Notes: generated by a model from the letters alone, not told the origin. A stretch of DNA of 27,397 nucleotides from Candidatus Campbellbacteria bacterium CG22_combo_CG10-13_8_21_14_all_36_13 (GCA_002771585.1 PCTT01000023.1:9728-37124); one strand, 5' to 3'. Shown: positions 19,504 to 27,397, counted from the stretch's first letter. Program-made: numbers and translations.

Positions 19504-22500
19504 ATGGATAAAAAACAGCAATCAAAAAACGGTCCAAAGAAGGCGCCCAAGAAGCCGCAGTCTAATAAAAAGATAGTAAAAATCCGTATTCCACTAGGGC
19601 CAAGGTTTTTGGTTAATTTTCTAACAACCATAATAATATTTCTTGTTTTGGTTTCGGTTTACTCTTCAATTGCTGGAACAGAAAGTGACATAAAAGAAGT
19701 TTCTATATCGGAAATAGCGACATCAGTAAGTCTTGGTGAGATTAAAGAAATAACAGTTAAGGGCGACAAAATAAATGCTGTTCTTATTGACGATTCAAAA
19801 ATTAAATCTGTAAAAGAAACAGGTTCTTCTCTTACCGATACGTTGGTGAATTATGGTGTGAAGCTGGATGAGATCGAAGGACTTTCAATAAAAGTAGAGG
19901 ACGATTCAAACTTTTGGCTTGTTGCTCTAAACATAGGAGGATTTCTTTTACCGCTATTATTTATAGGATTTTTCTTTTGGTTTTTGACGCGCCAGGCAAA
20001 AGGGCAAGGAATGCAAGCTTTCACTTTTGGTCAGTCTCGAGCAAAAATAATTGATCCAAATGACAAAAGCCAAAAGATAACATTTAGGGATGTCGCGGGC
20101 GCGAAAGAAGCAAAAGAAGAACTTCTTGAAATAGTAGATTTTCTTCGTCAACCCAAAAAATTTCTTGATATTGGTGCGCAGATTCCAAAGGGAGTGATAT
20201 TGATGGGTGCTCCAGGTACGGGGAAGTGTATTGTCGGGGATTCTCTTGTTTTGACTAACAAGGGCCTTATAGAAATAAAAGATATACCAAAATATTTTTG
20301 GGTTAATCCAAAGAATAATGATGTGAAGGGGGCAATTCTTCCAACTTTTGACGTGATACGAGTACGTGATACAGATCAAGAAGCATCACATTGGTACGAT
20401 CTTGGTATGCAAGAGACAAAAAAGATTATATTACAGCAAGGCGTAGAAATAGAAGGCACATATGAACACCCAATTGTTGTTATGAATGAAGATGGTTATC
20501 TTGAATTCAGAAAATTAGAAAATTTAAAAGAAGGTGATAGCGTTGCGATAAAATTTGGCACTGGTGCATTTGGCGTGTCAAATGAAGTTAATTCTGAACA
20601 ATCATATATTATGGGATTGTTAACTGGAGATGGTAATCTAAGCCACTCAAGCAGAATCGGCTTCACTTCTGTCGACGAGGAACTCGTCTCTTCTTTTAAG
20701 GGTTATATAAAAAATAATTATCCAGATACACCCATAGGGTTAGCAACAGATGGGATTACCCACACAGTTACTTCATGGGCAGTAAAAAAAGATTTGTATG
20801 AAGCAGGCATGTCCTATTTGTTGTCATATGACAAAGTAATTCCTCCATTTATTATGCAAGCCCCGAAACATGTAATTATTGCATTTCTGCAAGGACTTTT
20901 TGATGCTGATGGGTATTTTTCAAGATATAGCTTTGGTTATTCGACGGTAAGTAAAAAATTATCAGATCAAGTGATGATTACTTTGATAAACTTAGGTATT
21001 GTTCCACAGAGGAGATTAAAGAATGAAAAAGATAATAAACACCCACGGCCAGTATATGAAATTACTGTTTCTGGAACTGAGTTAGAGAAATTCTCTAGAG
21101 AAGTTGGTTTTCGATTGACTAGGAAACAAGAGCAAATGGTAAAATATTTAGACGAACACAATACAGGAAATACCAATGTTGATGTATTTTTCCACATATC
21201 ACAAATTGTTGATAGGTCTTGGCGTGAATTAAGCGATAAAGGATTAAGTAAAGAAGGTCTATCAAAACTAGCGCATAAAAACAGGACACGAAAGCGTATC
21301 TCTAGGCAAACATTAACGGAATTTATTGATGCGTTTAAAATAAATGGTCTTCATACGGAGGACACTGTTTATTTAGAGTCTCTCCTTCGATCAAATTTGT
21401 TTTTTTCTCCGGTATCAAAAATAGAGAAAGGATATTCACGAGTCTATGATTTTACAGTTCCTAAGACTCATTCATTTATATCGAATGGTCTTATATCCCA
21501 CAACACACTTCTTGCGCGAGCTGTCGCTGGAGAAGCCAAAGTTCCGTTCTTTTCAATATCTGGATCTGAGTTCGTGGAGATGTTTGTTGGTGTAGGAGCA
21601 TCGCGTGTTCGTGACTTGTTTAAGCTTGCAAAGAAATCAGCTCCAGCGATTATTTTTGTGGATGAGATTGATGCTGTTGGAAGAGTTCGTGGAACTGGTG
21701 TTGGTGGTGGGAATGATGAAAGGGAGCAGACACTCAATCAAATATTGGTTGAGATGGACGGCTTTGAACAAAATGAAAAAGTTATAGTTATGGCTGCGAC
21801 AAACAGACCCGACGTACTTGATCCTGCACTACTTCGTCCTGGGCGTTTTGATAGACGTGTAACAATAGATTTGCCAGATATAGATGATAGAGAAGCAATA
21901 CTTGGTGTGCATGTGCGTAACAAACCAATGGCTGAAGATGTTGCTTTGAGGATTATTGCAGAGAGAACTCCAGGGTTTTCTGGAGCAGACTTGTATTCTC
22001 TTGTAAATGAAGCAGCGATACTTGCAGCAAGAGAAGACAGAAAAACAGTTTCTCAATATGATTTTATTCGAGCAATTGAGAAAGTTTTGCTTGGTCCAGA
22101 AAGACGCAGTCATTTGCTTTCAAAGAAAGAAAAGGAGATTACGGCATATCATGAAGCGGGACATGCACTTGTTGCATCAGTCTTGCCCGATACAGACCCT
22201 GTGCACAAAATATCTATTATTTCTCGTGGACGTGCGGCAGGATACACACTTCATCTTCCGATAGTAGAGCGTAAGTTTAAATCAAAAAAAGAATTTATTG
22301 CAGACCTTGCCGTAACGCTTGGTGGATATGTGGTGGAGCAACTTGTGTTTGGTGATATTACTACAGGCCCATCAAATGATTTACAGGTTGCAACTGCTCG
22401 TGCTCGCGATATGGTGACACTCTATGGTATGTCTGATTCTATCGGACCTGTTGCGCTTGAGAGTGATTCGGGAAGAGTACTGTTTGGTAATGCGCCTGGT

Positions 22501-22740
22501 TCAAAGGATCATTCAGAAAAAGTAGCAGGGGAGATAGACGCCGAAGTATCAAGACTAATGAGAGAAGCTAAAGAGACCGCACATAAGATAGTTACAGAAA
22601 ATCGTGCACTTCTTAATATAATCGCAAAGTCATTGATTGAGGAAGAAACTCTTGAAAGAGCGGAATTTGATGCGATTCTTCGCGCTAATGGGGTTACACC
22701 AAAGAGGGATGTTGATCCTATTTTGGAAAATGTTGGGTAG
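19504..22740 (+). CDS. ftsH: Membrane AAA+ zinc protease FtsH, intein-containing precursor
   Basis: ATP-driven degradation of membrane and short-lived proteins. The precursor is 1078 aa; removing the intein (residues 242-667) leaves 652 aa, normal for FtsH. Membrane spans lie at about 35-57 and 137-160 around a small extracytoplasmic domain. In mature numbering: Walker A GAPGTGKT 235-242, pore loop MFVGVGA, Walker B FVDEID 292-297, SRH ATNRPDVLDPALLRPGRFDR, zinc site HEAGH 457-461 and Asp533 in SNDLQ. The intein sits between the Lys and Thr of Walker A, so ATPase and protease function should need splicing. The start at 19504 (MDKKQQ) is preferred over the in-frame ATG at 19387, which lies in a repeat upstream of the promoter. 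Confidence 0.95.
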   Translation: MDKKQQSKNGPKKAPKKPQSNKKIVKIRIPLGPRFLVNFLTTIIIFLVLVSVYSSIAGTESDIKEVSISEIATSVSLGEIKEITVKGDKINAVLIDDSKIKSVKETGSSLTDTLVNYGVKLDEIEGLSIKVEDDSNFWLVALNIGGFLLPLLFIGFFFWFLTRQAKGQGMQAFTFGQSRAKIIDPNDKSQKITFRDVAGAKEAKEELLEIVDFLRQPKKFLDIGAQIPKGVILMGAPGTGKCIVGDSLVLTNKGLIEIKDIPKYFWVNPKNNDVKGAILPTFDVIRVRDTDQEASHWYDLGMQETKKIILQQGVEIEGTYEHPIVVMNEDGYLEFRKLENLKEGDSVAIKFGTGAFGVSNEVNSEQSYIMGLLTGDGNLSHSSRIGFTSVDEELVSSFKGYIKNNYPDTPIGLATDGITHTVTSWAVKKDLYEAGMSYLLSYDKVIPPFIMQAPKHVIIAFLQGLFDADGYFSRYSFGYSTVSKKLSDQVMITLINLGIVPQRRLKNEKDNKHPRPVYEITVSGTELEKFSREVGFRLTRKQEQMVKYLDEHNTGNTNVDVFFHISQIVDRSWRELSDKGLSKEGLSKLAHKNRTRKRISRQTLTEFIDAFKINGLHTEDTVYLESLLRSNLFFSPVSKIEKGYSRVYDFTVPKTHSFISNGLISHNTLLARAVAGEAKVPFFSISGSEFVEMFVGVGASRVRDLFKLAKKSAPAIIFVDEIDAVGRVRGTGVGGGNDEREQTLNQILVEMDGFEQNEKVIVMAATNRPDVLDPALLRPGRFDRRVTIDLPDIDDREAILGVHVRNKPMAEDVALRIIAERTPGFSGADLYSLVNEAAILAAREDRKTVSQYDFIRAIEKVLLGPERRSHLLSKKEKEITAYHEAGHALVASVLPDTDPVHKISIISRGRAAGYTLHLPIVERKFKSKKEFIADLAVTLGGYVVEQLVFGDITTGPSNDLQVATARARDMVTLYGMSDSIGPVALESDSGRVLFGNAPGSKDHSEKVAGEIDAEVSRLMREAKETAHKIVTENRALLNIIAKSLIEEETLERAEFDAILRANGVTPKRDVDPILENVG
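20227..21504 (+). mobile_element. FtsH intein with LAGLIDADG homing endonuclease
   Basis: 426-aa in-frame insertion between GAPGTGK and TLLARAV. Splicing residues: Cys1 (CIVGDSLVL, block A), block B GTYEHPIVV (Thr78, His81), block F/G VYDFTVPKTHSFISNGLI and the terminal SHN, with Thr as +1 residue. Endonuclease: two LAGLIDADG motifs, IMGLLTGDGN (128-137) and FLQGLFDADG (220-229), both keeping the metal-binding Asp. A helix-turn-helix-like stretch follows (KEGLSKLAHKN...ISRQTLTEFIDAF). The penultimate His-Asn is intact, so both splicing and homing look functional. Codon and base use are close to ftsH, giving no sign of very recent transfer. Confidence 0.95.
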
Positions 22741-22776
22741 TTTAATAAAACCTTAACTAAAACTAAAAATCAAAAT

Positions 22777-22814
22777 ATTACGATATCCGCCAGAGGTCGG
22801 ACAAGTATCGTAAT
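22777..22814 (+). terminator. Hairpin after ftsH, possible terminator
   Basis: ATTACGATA (22777-22785) and TATCGTAAT (22806-22814) with an inner CCG/CGG pairing, followed by AATTTGTATTT. The T-tract is weak. The rest of 22815-22905 holds nothing recognisable. Confidence 0.45.
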
Positions 22815-22905
22815 AATTTGTATTTAAAGTTTTAAGCATGATGTTGTAAGTAGGGTGTGGGTGTCGATAGGGTATGGTCGTAAAAATATTCATTATAAAA
22901 ATAAG

Positions 22906-22934
22906 TTGAATCAGCTGGTTTTCTGATGTATATT
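22906..22934 (+). promoter_or_regulatory. Promoter of tRNA-Ile
   Basis: TTGAAT (22906-22911), 17-nt spacer, TATATT (22929-22934). The predicted start is about 7 nt upstream of the mature tRNA 5' end. Confidence 0.6.
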
Positions 22935-22947
22935 TACCTGTATTCTA

Positions 22948-23021
22948 CCGCCCATAGCTCAATTGGTAGAGCAGCGCTCTTATACAGCGAAGGTTTCTTG
23001 GTTCAAATCCAAGTGGGCGGA
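22948..23021 (+). tRNA. tRNA-Ile (anticodon UAU)
   Basis: Complete 74-nt cloverleaf. Acceptor CCGCCCA / TGGGCGG (7 bp, C1-G72), D arm GCTC-AATTGGTA-GAGC, anticodon arm GCGCT-CTTATAC-AGCGA (G-A mismatch at 27-43), 6-nt variable loop, and T arm CTTGG-TTCAAAT-CCAAG with discriminator A. CCA is not encoded. U33 and A37 frame the anticodon UAU, which reads AUA (Ile). AUA is abundant in the genes of this window. The next gene starts 2 nt later, so the two are probably co-transcribed. Confidence 0.85.
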
Positions 23022-23023
23022 CA

Positions 23024-23601
23024 ATGAAAAAAACAATATTTATAATCCCAGGATACGGACACACCGCCAATGACAGGTGGCACAAATGGATGGCGCCGTT
23101 TTTCAAATCAAAGGGTTTTATTGTAAAGGAGGTTTCAATACAGTGGATGTATAGAGTTATGTCTGATTATGTAGAACAATTTCAAGATTTTTATTTAAAA
23201 AATAAAGGAGAGAAAAATTATATATTAGGGTTTTCTTTTGGTGCTATGATTGCGTTTTTATCTGCGCCAACATTAAAGCCAAATAAACTTTTCCTTTGTT
23301 CGTTAAGTCCATACTTTAAGGAAGATTTAAAAAACATAGATGATGCATCTAGAAAGTTTTTTGGTGTTAGACAACTAAAAGATTTAGAAAATCATAGCGC
23401 CACAAAGACAGTGGGTTACTAAAAATACCTATAACAATTTTTTATGGAGAAGGAGAGGTAATAGGATTTCCGTCTATTGCTATACGGACTAATTACGTTC
23501 TTAAAAACACGCCCAAAACGAAAGTGGTTGTGGTCGCTGGAGCGAAGCACGAAATAAATCATCCAAATTATATTGAAGCGGTTAAGAAAGAGTTTAAATA
23601 A
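23024..23601 (+). pseudogene. Alpha/beta-hydrolase gene with a frameshift
   Basis: The first frame (132 codons) starts MKKTIFIIPGYGHTANDRWHKW and has the nucleophile elbow GFSFGAMIA (GxSxG). It stops at TAA 23420-23422 right after TVGY. The -1 frame continues as LKIPITIFYGEGEV...GAKHEINHPNYIEAVKKEFK and stops at 23601, supplying the expected last strand and the catalytic His of the family. One missing base in the ACTAAAAATA run (about 23418-23425) would restore a ~192-aa enzyme. No classical slippery heptamer precedes the stop, so this is a mutation or sequencing error rather than programmed frameshifting. The substrate is unknown. Confidence 0.7.
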
Positions 23602-23609
23602 TATTTCTT

Positions 23610-24146
23610 ATGAAAAACATTTGCATATTTTTATCTGGTCATGAGCCGGAAGCAAAATACAAGGAACCAGCAGAGGAATGTTCAAAGATGTTGGCTAAAT
23701 CTGGGTTCGATTTAGTTTGGGGCGGTACTGATGTTGGTATGATGAAGACCGTCTCTGATATATTTCAAGAAAACGGTAGAAGATTAATTGGTGTAACTAC
23801 AGAGAGGCTAAAATCACGCGCCAAAGAAAGTGCTGATGAAATGATTGTTACGAAAGATATGTTAGATAGAAAAAGAACAATGATAGAAAAGTCAGATGCT
23901 TTTGTGATATTTGTAGGAGGCATTGGTACTCTTGATGAAATTGGAGAAGTGCTTGAGCTTCAGAAAAGTGGAATAATGAATAAACCAATCGCCGTATTGA
24001 ATTCTGAAGGATTTTTTGATGGTTTAAAGATGCAGTTAGAGATAATGGAATTGGTTGGATTATTACCAAAACCACTGAGTGAAATAGTATATTTTGCAAA
24101 TATCCCAGAAGAAGTATCGGAGTACTTAAAATCTTTTAGTTTGTAG
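23610..24146 (+). CDS. LOG-family Rossmann-fold protein (phosphoribohydrolase-like)
   Basis: 178 aa. The LOG/lysine-decarboxylase-like fold is shown by ICIFLSGHEPEAK at the N-terminus, VWGGTDVGMM, MLDRKRTMIEKSDAFVIFVGGIGTLDEIGEVLE (a PGGxGTxxE variant, GGIGTLDE, with the preceding RK) and NKPIAVLNSEGFFDGL. Enzymes of this family cleave nucleoside 5'-monophosphates to base and ribose-5-phosphate; some are only nucleotide-binding. The Pro before GG is replaced by Val. It is 8 nt after the broken hydrolase and converges on recG with a 4-nt gap, without a clear terminator between. Confidence 0.85.
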   Translation: MKNICIFLSGHEPEAKYKEPAEECSKMLAKSGFDLVWGGTDVGMMKTVSDIFQENGRRLIGVTTERLKSRAKESADEMIVTKDMLDRKRTMIEKSDAFVIFVGGIGTLDEIGEVLELQKSGIMNKPIAVLNSEGFFDGLKMQLEIMELVGLLPKPLSEIVYFANIPEEVSEYLKSFSL

Positions 24147-24150
24147 ATCG

Positions 24151-26343
24151 TTACTCAAAATGTATTTGTTTTTTGGACTCCAAGATGTTTTTTAGTTTAG
24201 GGTGTTTCTTGAGAGTAGAGTCGCTTTCGATTATGGCACGCGCCTCGGCGCGCGCCGCCTCTACCATTTTAATATTTTTTAATGCTTCCATCGCGATATC
24301 AGAGATACCCCATTGTCGAGTACCCGACAATTCTCCAGAGCCACGAAGCATCAAGTCGTGCTCTGCAAGCTCAAAGCCATTTTTAGCTTTCTTAAGAGCA
24401 GAAAGTCTCTCAAAAGTTTTCTTACTAGGACTGTCTGTGAATACATAGCAATAGGCTTGATGATTGCTTCGCACTACGCGCCCTCGAAGCTGGTGAAGTT
24501 GTGCGAGACCAAATCTATCAGCACCCTCTATCACTATTGTTGTTGAGTTGGGAACATTAACACCAACCTCTACAACAGAAGTCGCAACTAAAATATCGAT
24601 TTTGTGTTCAAGAAAATCAAGCATGATTTTATCTTTTTCCTTTGGTTTCATTTTTCCATGAAGTACACCTATTTCGTATTCCTGAAACACTTCTTTCTTT
24701 AGTCTTTTGGCTTCTTCATTTACAGATTTGAGCTGAAGAGCATTTTCTTTGTCTGGGTCTGGTTCATCAATTCTCGGACAAATCACATACGCTTGTCTCC
24801 CTTCCTTCAGGCTTCCTCTAATGTTTTCATAAACTTCTTTTCTTTTTGTTGGAGGAACTATTTCTGTAATAATAGTTTTTCTTCCTTTTGGCATTTCATC
24901 GAGGAGTGTGAGATCAAGGTCTCCATAAATGGTGAGAGCAAGAGTTCTTGGAATCGGTGTTGCCGTCATTGATAGAAGATGGGGAAGTGGTCCGCCTTCT
25001 TTTCTGGTCAGTTTTTTTCGTTGATTTATGCCGAACCTGTGCTGTTCATCGATGATTACATAAGCTAAATTTTCAAACTCTACAGACTTCGATATAAGGG
25101 AGTGTGTACCTATAAGCACAGCAATTTCGCCATTTTTTGTCCATTTTAGTAATTGTGCTCTCGATATATCAGTGTGTCCTTCAGGGCTCACTTTTGATGG
25201 GAATTTTCTACATCCGCTTGATGTAATAAGCCCTATTTGTATAGGCATATGGCGAAAGTATTGTATAAAAGATTCAAAATGTTGTTTTGCAAGTATTTCA
25301 GTTGGTGCCATGTACGCCACCTGCAAATGTCCAAAATCCTGTCTCTTTCCATTTGCATTTAGTGGTCGTGTTGTCACTACAGCGTGTGTGGTACAAGCTG
25401 CAACTGCAGTTTTTCCAGAGCCAACATCTCCTTCAAGAAGTCGTGACATTGCGGAAGGTGTGCTTATGTCATTTATAATTTCTTTAATGGCATTGTTCTG
25501 TCCTTTCGTTGGTGTGAAAGGGAAGCGCGAAACAAACTCATCTAATGTTTTTTTATTAGGTTCTATTATGTAAGAAGGTTCTTTTTGATATTCTTTTTTT
25601 TCTCGCTGTTTTTCTAGTTGTATAAAAAATACTTCTTCAAATGCAAATCTTTTTCGTGCAGCAGTACTGTGTGAATCTTTTTTTGGTGTGTGCATCCAAA
25701 TAAGAGCCTTTTGAATTTCTGGTAGATTATATTTATTCAAAATATCTTTTGGTATCGGATCTTCCAATGTTTCAAGTATTCCAGAGTTAAATATTTTTTG
25801 TACTGTGTGATATATCCATTTAGATGTAATACCAAAGCGTTCTGGATATACTGGAATAGACAGCGAATCAAATGATTCTCCCCAAAGTGAATTACCAACC
25901 CTTTTAGGTAGTTTTACAATAGTTTCATATTCTGGATTTGTTATGTAAAGCTTTCCGGCTCCTGAGCGACCTTTAGGGGTAGCTTTTTCTGCTACCTTAC
26001 CCTCCATTTTTACAAACACACCTTCTTTTAGCATCTTTGCTATGTAGGGTTGGTTGAACCATACTATTTGTATACTGCCCGTGTCATCTTCAAACGACCC
26101 TTCGGCCATTGTCATTTTTGTTCGATGAGCTTTTGACGTTTTTAACTTTGTAATTTTTCCATACATAAGAGCATGGTCTCCTTTGACTAGATCTTTTACA
26201 AACTTTACATCTGCAACCGTGATGTATCTAGAAGGGAAGTGGTATAGCAAATCTCGCACAGTAATAATACCGAGCTTTTTGAGAGCTTTTTTGCTTTGTT
26301 CTGTAAGGCGTAGTACTTCAGACAGGCGATCCTCAAATTTCAT
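24151..26343 (-). CDS. recG: ATP-dependent DNA helicase RecG
   Basis: Reverses stalled forks and processes branched DNA. 730 aa, slightly above the ~690 norm. The N-terminal wedge with OB fold spans about residues 50-140 (GDHALMYGKI, VWFNQPYI). Helicase motifs: GDVGSGKT 305-312, PTEILAKQH, DEQHRFG 432-438, SMTATPIPRT 458-467, LHGKM 561-565, VEVGVNVPN 591-599 and QLRGRVVRS 618-626. The RecG C-terminal motif DLMLRGSGELSGTRQWG is present. Extra loops lie around 327-338 and 375-395. Its mRNA is predicted to start 2 nt before the ATG. Confidence 0.97.
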   Translation of the reverse strand: MKFEDRLSEVLRLTEQSKKALKKLGIITVRDLLYHFPSRYITVADVKFVKDLVKGDHALMYGKITKLKTSKAHRTKMTMAEGSFEDDTGSIQIVWFNQPYIAKMLKEGVFVKMEGKVAEKATPKGRSGAGKLYITNPEYETIVKLPKRVGNSLWGESFDSLSIPVYPERFGITSKWIYHTVQKIFNSGILETLEDPIPKDILNKYNLPEIQKALIWMHTPKKDSHSTAARKRFAFEEVFFIQLEKQREKKEYQKEPSYIIEPNKKTLDEFVSRFPFTPTKGQNNAIKEIINDISTPSAMSRLLEGDVGSGKTAVAACTTHAVVTTRPLNANGKRQDFGHLQVAYMAPTEILAKQHFESFIQYFRHMPIQIGLITSSGCRKFPSKVSPEGHTDISRAQLLKWTKNGEIAVLIGTHSLISKSVEFENLAYVIIDEQHRFGINQRKKLTRKEGGPLPHLLSMTATPIPRTLALTIYGDLDLTLLDEMPKGRKTIITEIVPPTKRKEVYENIRGSLKEGRQAYVICPRIDEPDPDKENALQLKSVNEEAKRLKKEVFQEYEIGVLHGKMKPKEKDKIMLDFLEHKIDILVATSVVEVGVNVPNSTTIVIEGADRFGLAQLHQLRGRVVRSNHQAYCYVFTDSPSKKTFERLSALKKAKNGFELAEHDLMLRGSGELSGTRQWGISDIAMEALKNIKMVEAARAEARAIIESDSTLKKHPKLKNILESKKQIHFE

Positions 26344-26351
26344 ACTACTCT

Positions 26352-26360
26352 AGAATATCA
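26352..26360 (-). promoter_or_regulatory. Extended -10 promoter of recG
   Basis: On the minus strand TGATATTCT, with a predicted start about 2 nt before the recG ATG (26343). No -35 is recognised. Confidence 0.4.
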
Positions 26361-26465
26361 TGAAATTTATGTGTTTGGTTTAAGATAAACTTTTCAAGTC
26401 AAAAAGTTATCCCCTTTTTATACACCCGCATATTAACAAATGATTTTCAGTAAATTATATAAAGT

Positions 26466-26474
26466 TGTTATACT
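26466..26474 (+). promoter_or_regulatory. Extended -10 promoter of the surface-protein gene
   Basis: TGTTATACT, with predicted start near 26481 and a 24-nt AT-rich leader to the ATG at 26505. The -35 is weak. Confidence 0.4.
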
Positions 26475-26504
26475 TTGTATGTATATCTCGTTAATTTTTG
26501 ATAA

Positions 26505-27397
26505 ATGAAACACAAGAGGTCAACCAGAATAATGGTCTATTTCACAGTATTCCTTTTAATACTCGTGCCCACTTTCTTGTTTGTCGATACTGAGTCTATA
26601 TTAGACGATCTTGGGACTGTTACACTAAAGATACAAGACAGTTTGGGTTCTTATACTTATACAAATAAATATGCTAGAGCGAATGTTGTTGATGCTGTGA
26701 CCCTATACGAAGAACAATCTGATACACAGATAAATGATTCCTCCTTTAATACACGAAACGATCAAGTCGAGATACCAACACCAGAAGAGATTGCAAAGCT
26801 TTTTTCATCTTATACAGAAAATAATGTAAAAAAAGAAGAGTCCCCAAAGGTTGTAACAACTGTACAAACTTCATCACTAACAACAGATGTAATAGATACA
26901 AGCTCTCATACAAAAGCAACACAACAAGATAATTCTGTTGAACATGTCTCAAAACCAGAAGAAGCCACACAAACACCAACAGAACAAACATATTATGAAA
27001 TCACTCTTTTTGATACAAGTAAGGCAATAAGAGGCGGCGGTGGAGGTGGTGGCGGTTCAATACCAGCACCTACTCCAATAACAGATACTACTGCTCCGCT
27101 AACTCCAGTGGTGACAACACCAAGCGATTTTTCTTCATCATTTGCAACAACCACAATTTCATTTGTTGGTAGTGCAGAAGCAGATGCAACATTACTTATG
27201 GAGTATGTGGTTGGCACAACCACGACTTCTTACACAACAACAGTAGATGGTGGAGGTAGCTGGAATATAGATAATATTTTATTTACACAAGGTACAACTA
27301 CAATTAGTTTTTATGCGATAGATGCTAGTTCAAACACATCATCTGCAACTACGGTGGATATAGGCATAGATACAAGACCAGCTTCTCCTGCAATTAC
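26505..27397 (+). CDS. Large anchored surface protein, 5' part, runs off the window
   Basis: 297 codons are visible, open at the window end. A basic start (MKHKRSTRIM) leads into a ~20-residue hydrophobic signal/anchor (VYFTVFLLILVPTFLFV). A ~140-residue Thr/Ser/Glu/Lys-rich low-complexity stalk follows, then an eight-glycine run (IR-G8-S, about residues 178-187) and a Pro/Thr linker (PAPTPITDTTAPLTPV). A bacterial Ig-like repeat begins with FATTTISFVGSAEADATLL and continues through SWNIDNILFTQGTTTISFYAID, and another linker (DTRPASPAI) suggests further repeats. Glycine-run-plus-Ig surface proteins are typical of Parcubacteria. Adhesion or host contact is an inference. Confidence 0.8.
   Translation, partial: MKHKRSTRIMVYFTVFLLILVPTFLFVDTESILDDLGTVTLKIQDSLGSYTYTNKYARANVVDAVTLYEEQSDTQINDSSFNTRNDQVEIPTPEEIAKLFSSYTENNVKKEESPKVVTTVQTSSLTTDVIDTSSHTKATQQDNSVEHVSKPEEATQTPTEQTYYEITLFDTSKAIRGGGGGGGGSIPAPTPITDTTAPLTPVVTTPSDFSSSFATTTISFVGSAEADATLLMEYVVGTTTTSYTTTVDGGGSWNIDNILFTQGTTTISFYAIDASSNTSSATTVDIGIDTRPASPAI

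Noticed and set aside
23414..23430. Programmed -1 frameshift in the hydrolase gene
   Set aside because: The codons before the stop (GGT TAC TAA) form no slippery heptamer; a missing base at the A-run is simpler.
26746..27223. Two minus-strand ORFs opposite the surface protein
   Set aside because: They are antisense to an ACA/Thr-rich coding sequence with a signal anchor and Ig repeat; poly-Val/Leu and poly-Pro products reflect the repeats.
1..27397. CRISPR array or prophage
   Set aside because: No regularly spaced direct repeats, cas genes, integrase or phage structural genes were seen; the repeats present are palindromes and short dispersed elements.

Overview
The window is a 27.4-kb, AT-rich, gene-dense piece of a bacterial chromosome, most likely from the Candidate Phyla Radiation (Patescibacteria, Parcubacteria-like). 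The main evidence is an S10/spc-type ribosomal operon with no rpmD (L30) gene between rpsE and rplO, a known CPR-wide absence. Supporting signs are ribosomal genes without recognisable Shine-Dalgarno sequences, very high AUA use, GC-rich palindromes between genes, and a surface protein with a poly-glycine hinge. The lineage is an inference, because no 16S rRNA is present.

Layout. 197-8076 (+): rpsS-rplV-rpsC-rplP-rpmC-rpsQ-rplN-rplX-rplE-rpsN-rpsH-rplF-rplR-rpsE-rplO-secY, interrupted by two copies of a MITE-like repeat and by one likely internal promoter. 8250-9873: an adenylate-kinase-like gene and map, each preceded by the same ~120-nt hairpin element. 10085-13329: ndk, a promoter-RNA-terminator unit that looks like 6S RNA, a small membrane protein, and a beta-CASP metallo-hydrolase carrying the third copy of the hairpin element. 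13418-14516 (-): infC-rpmI-rplT, with a non-AUG infC start. 14646-16221: accessory stretch with an unknown 151-aa protein, a membrane-protein gene broken by an in-frame TGA, a 38-aa exported peptide and a 21-aa Lys-rich peptide. 16469-17749: a DEAD-box helicase. 17849-19138 (-): smpB, a GIY-YIG protein and ssrA (tmRNA), i.e. the trans-translation pair. 19504-22740: ftsH with a 426-aa LAGLIDADG intein in its Walker A motif. 22948-24146: tRNA-Ile(UAU), a frameshifted alpha/beta hydrolase and a LOG-family protein. 24151-26343 (-): recG. 26505-end: the start of a large anchored surface protein.

How it works together. Most of the content is central machinery: translation (ribosomal proteins, IF-3, tRNA), secretion (SecY), N-terminal methionine removal (Map), nucleotide balance (Adk, Ndk), ribosome rescue (SmpB/tmRNA) and membrane-protein quality control (FtsH).

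Main novelties: (1) an intein that splits the FtsH P-loop; (2) three paralogous, near-constant-length hairpin elements with covarying stems whose closing base pairs include the AU of the downstream AUG in adk, map and the beta-CASP gene; (3) a candidate 6S RNA; (4) a recurring extended -10 (TGnTAnnnT-like) promoter signature, often 0-3 nt from the start codon, suggesting leaderless mRNAs.
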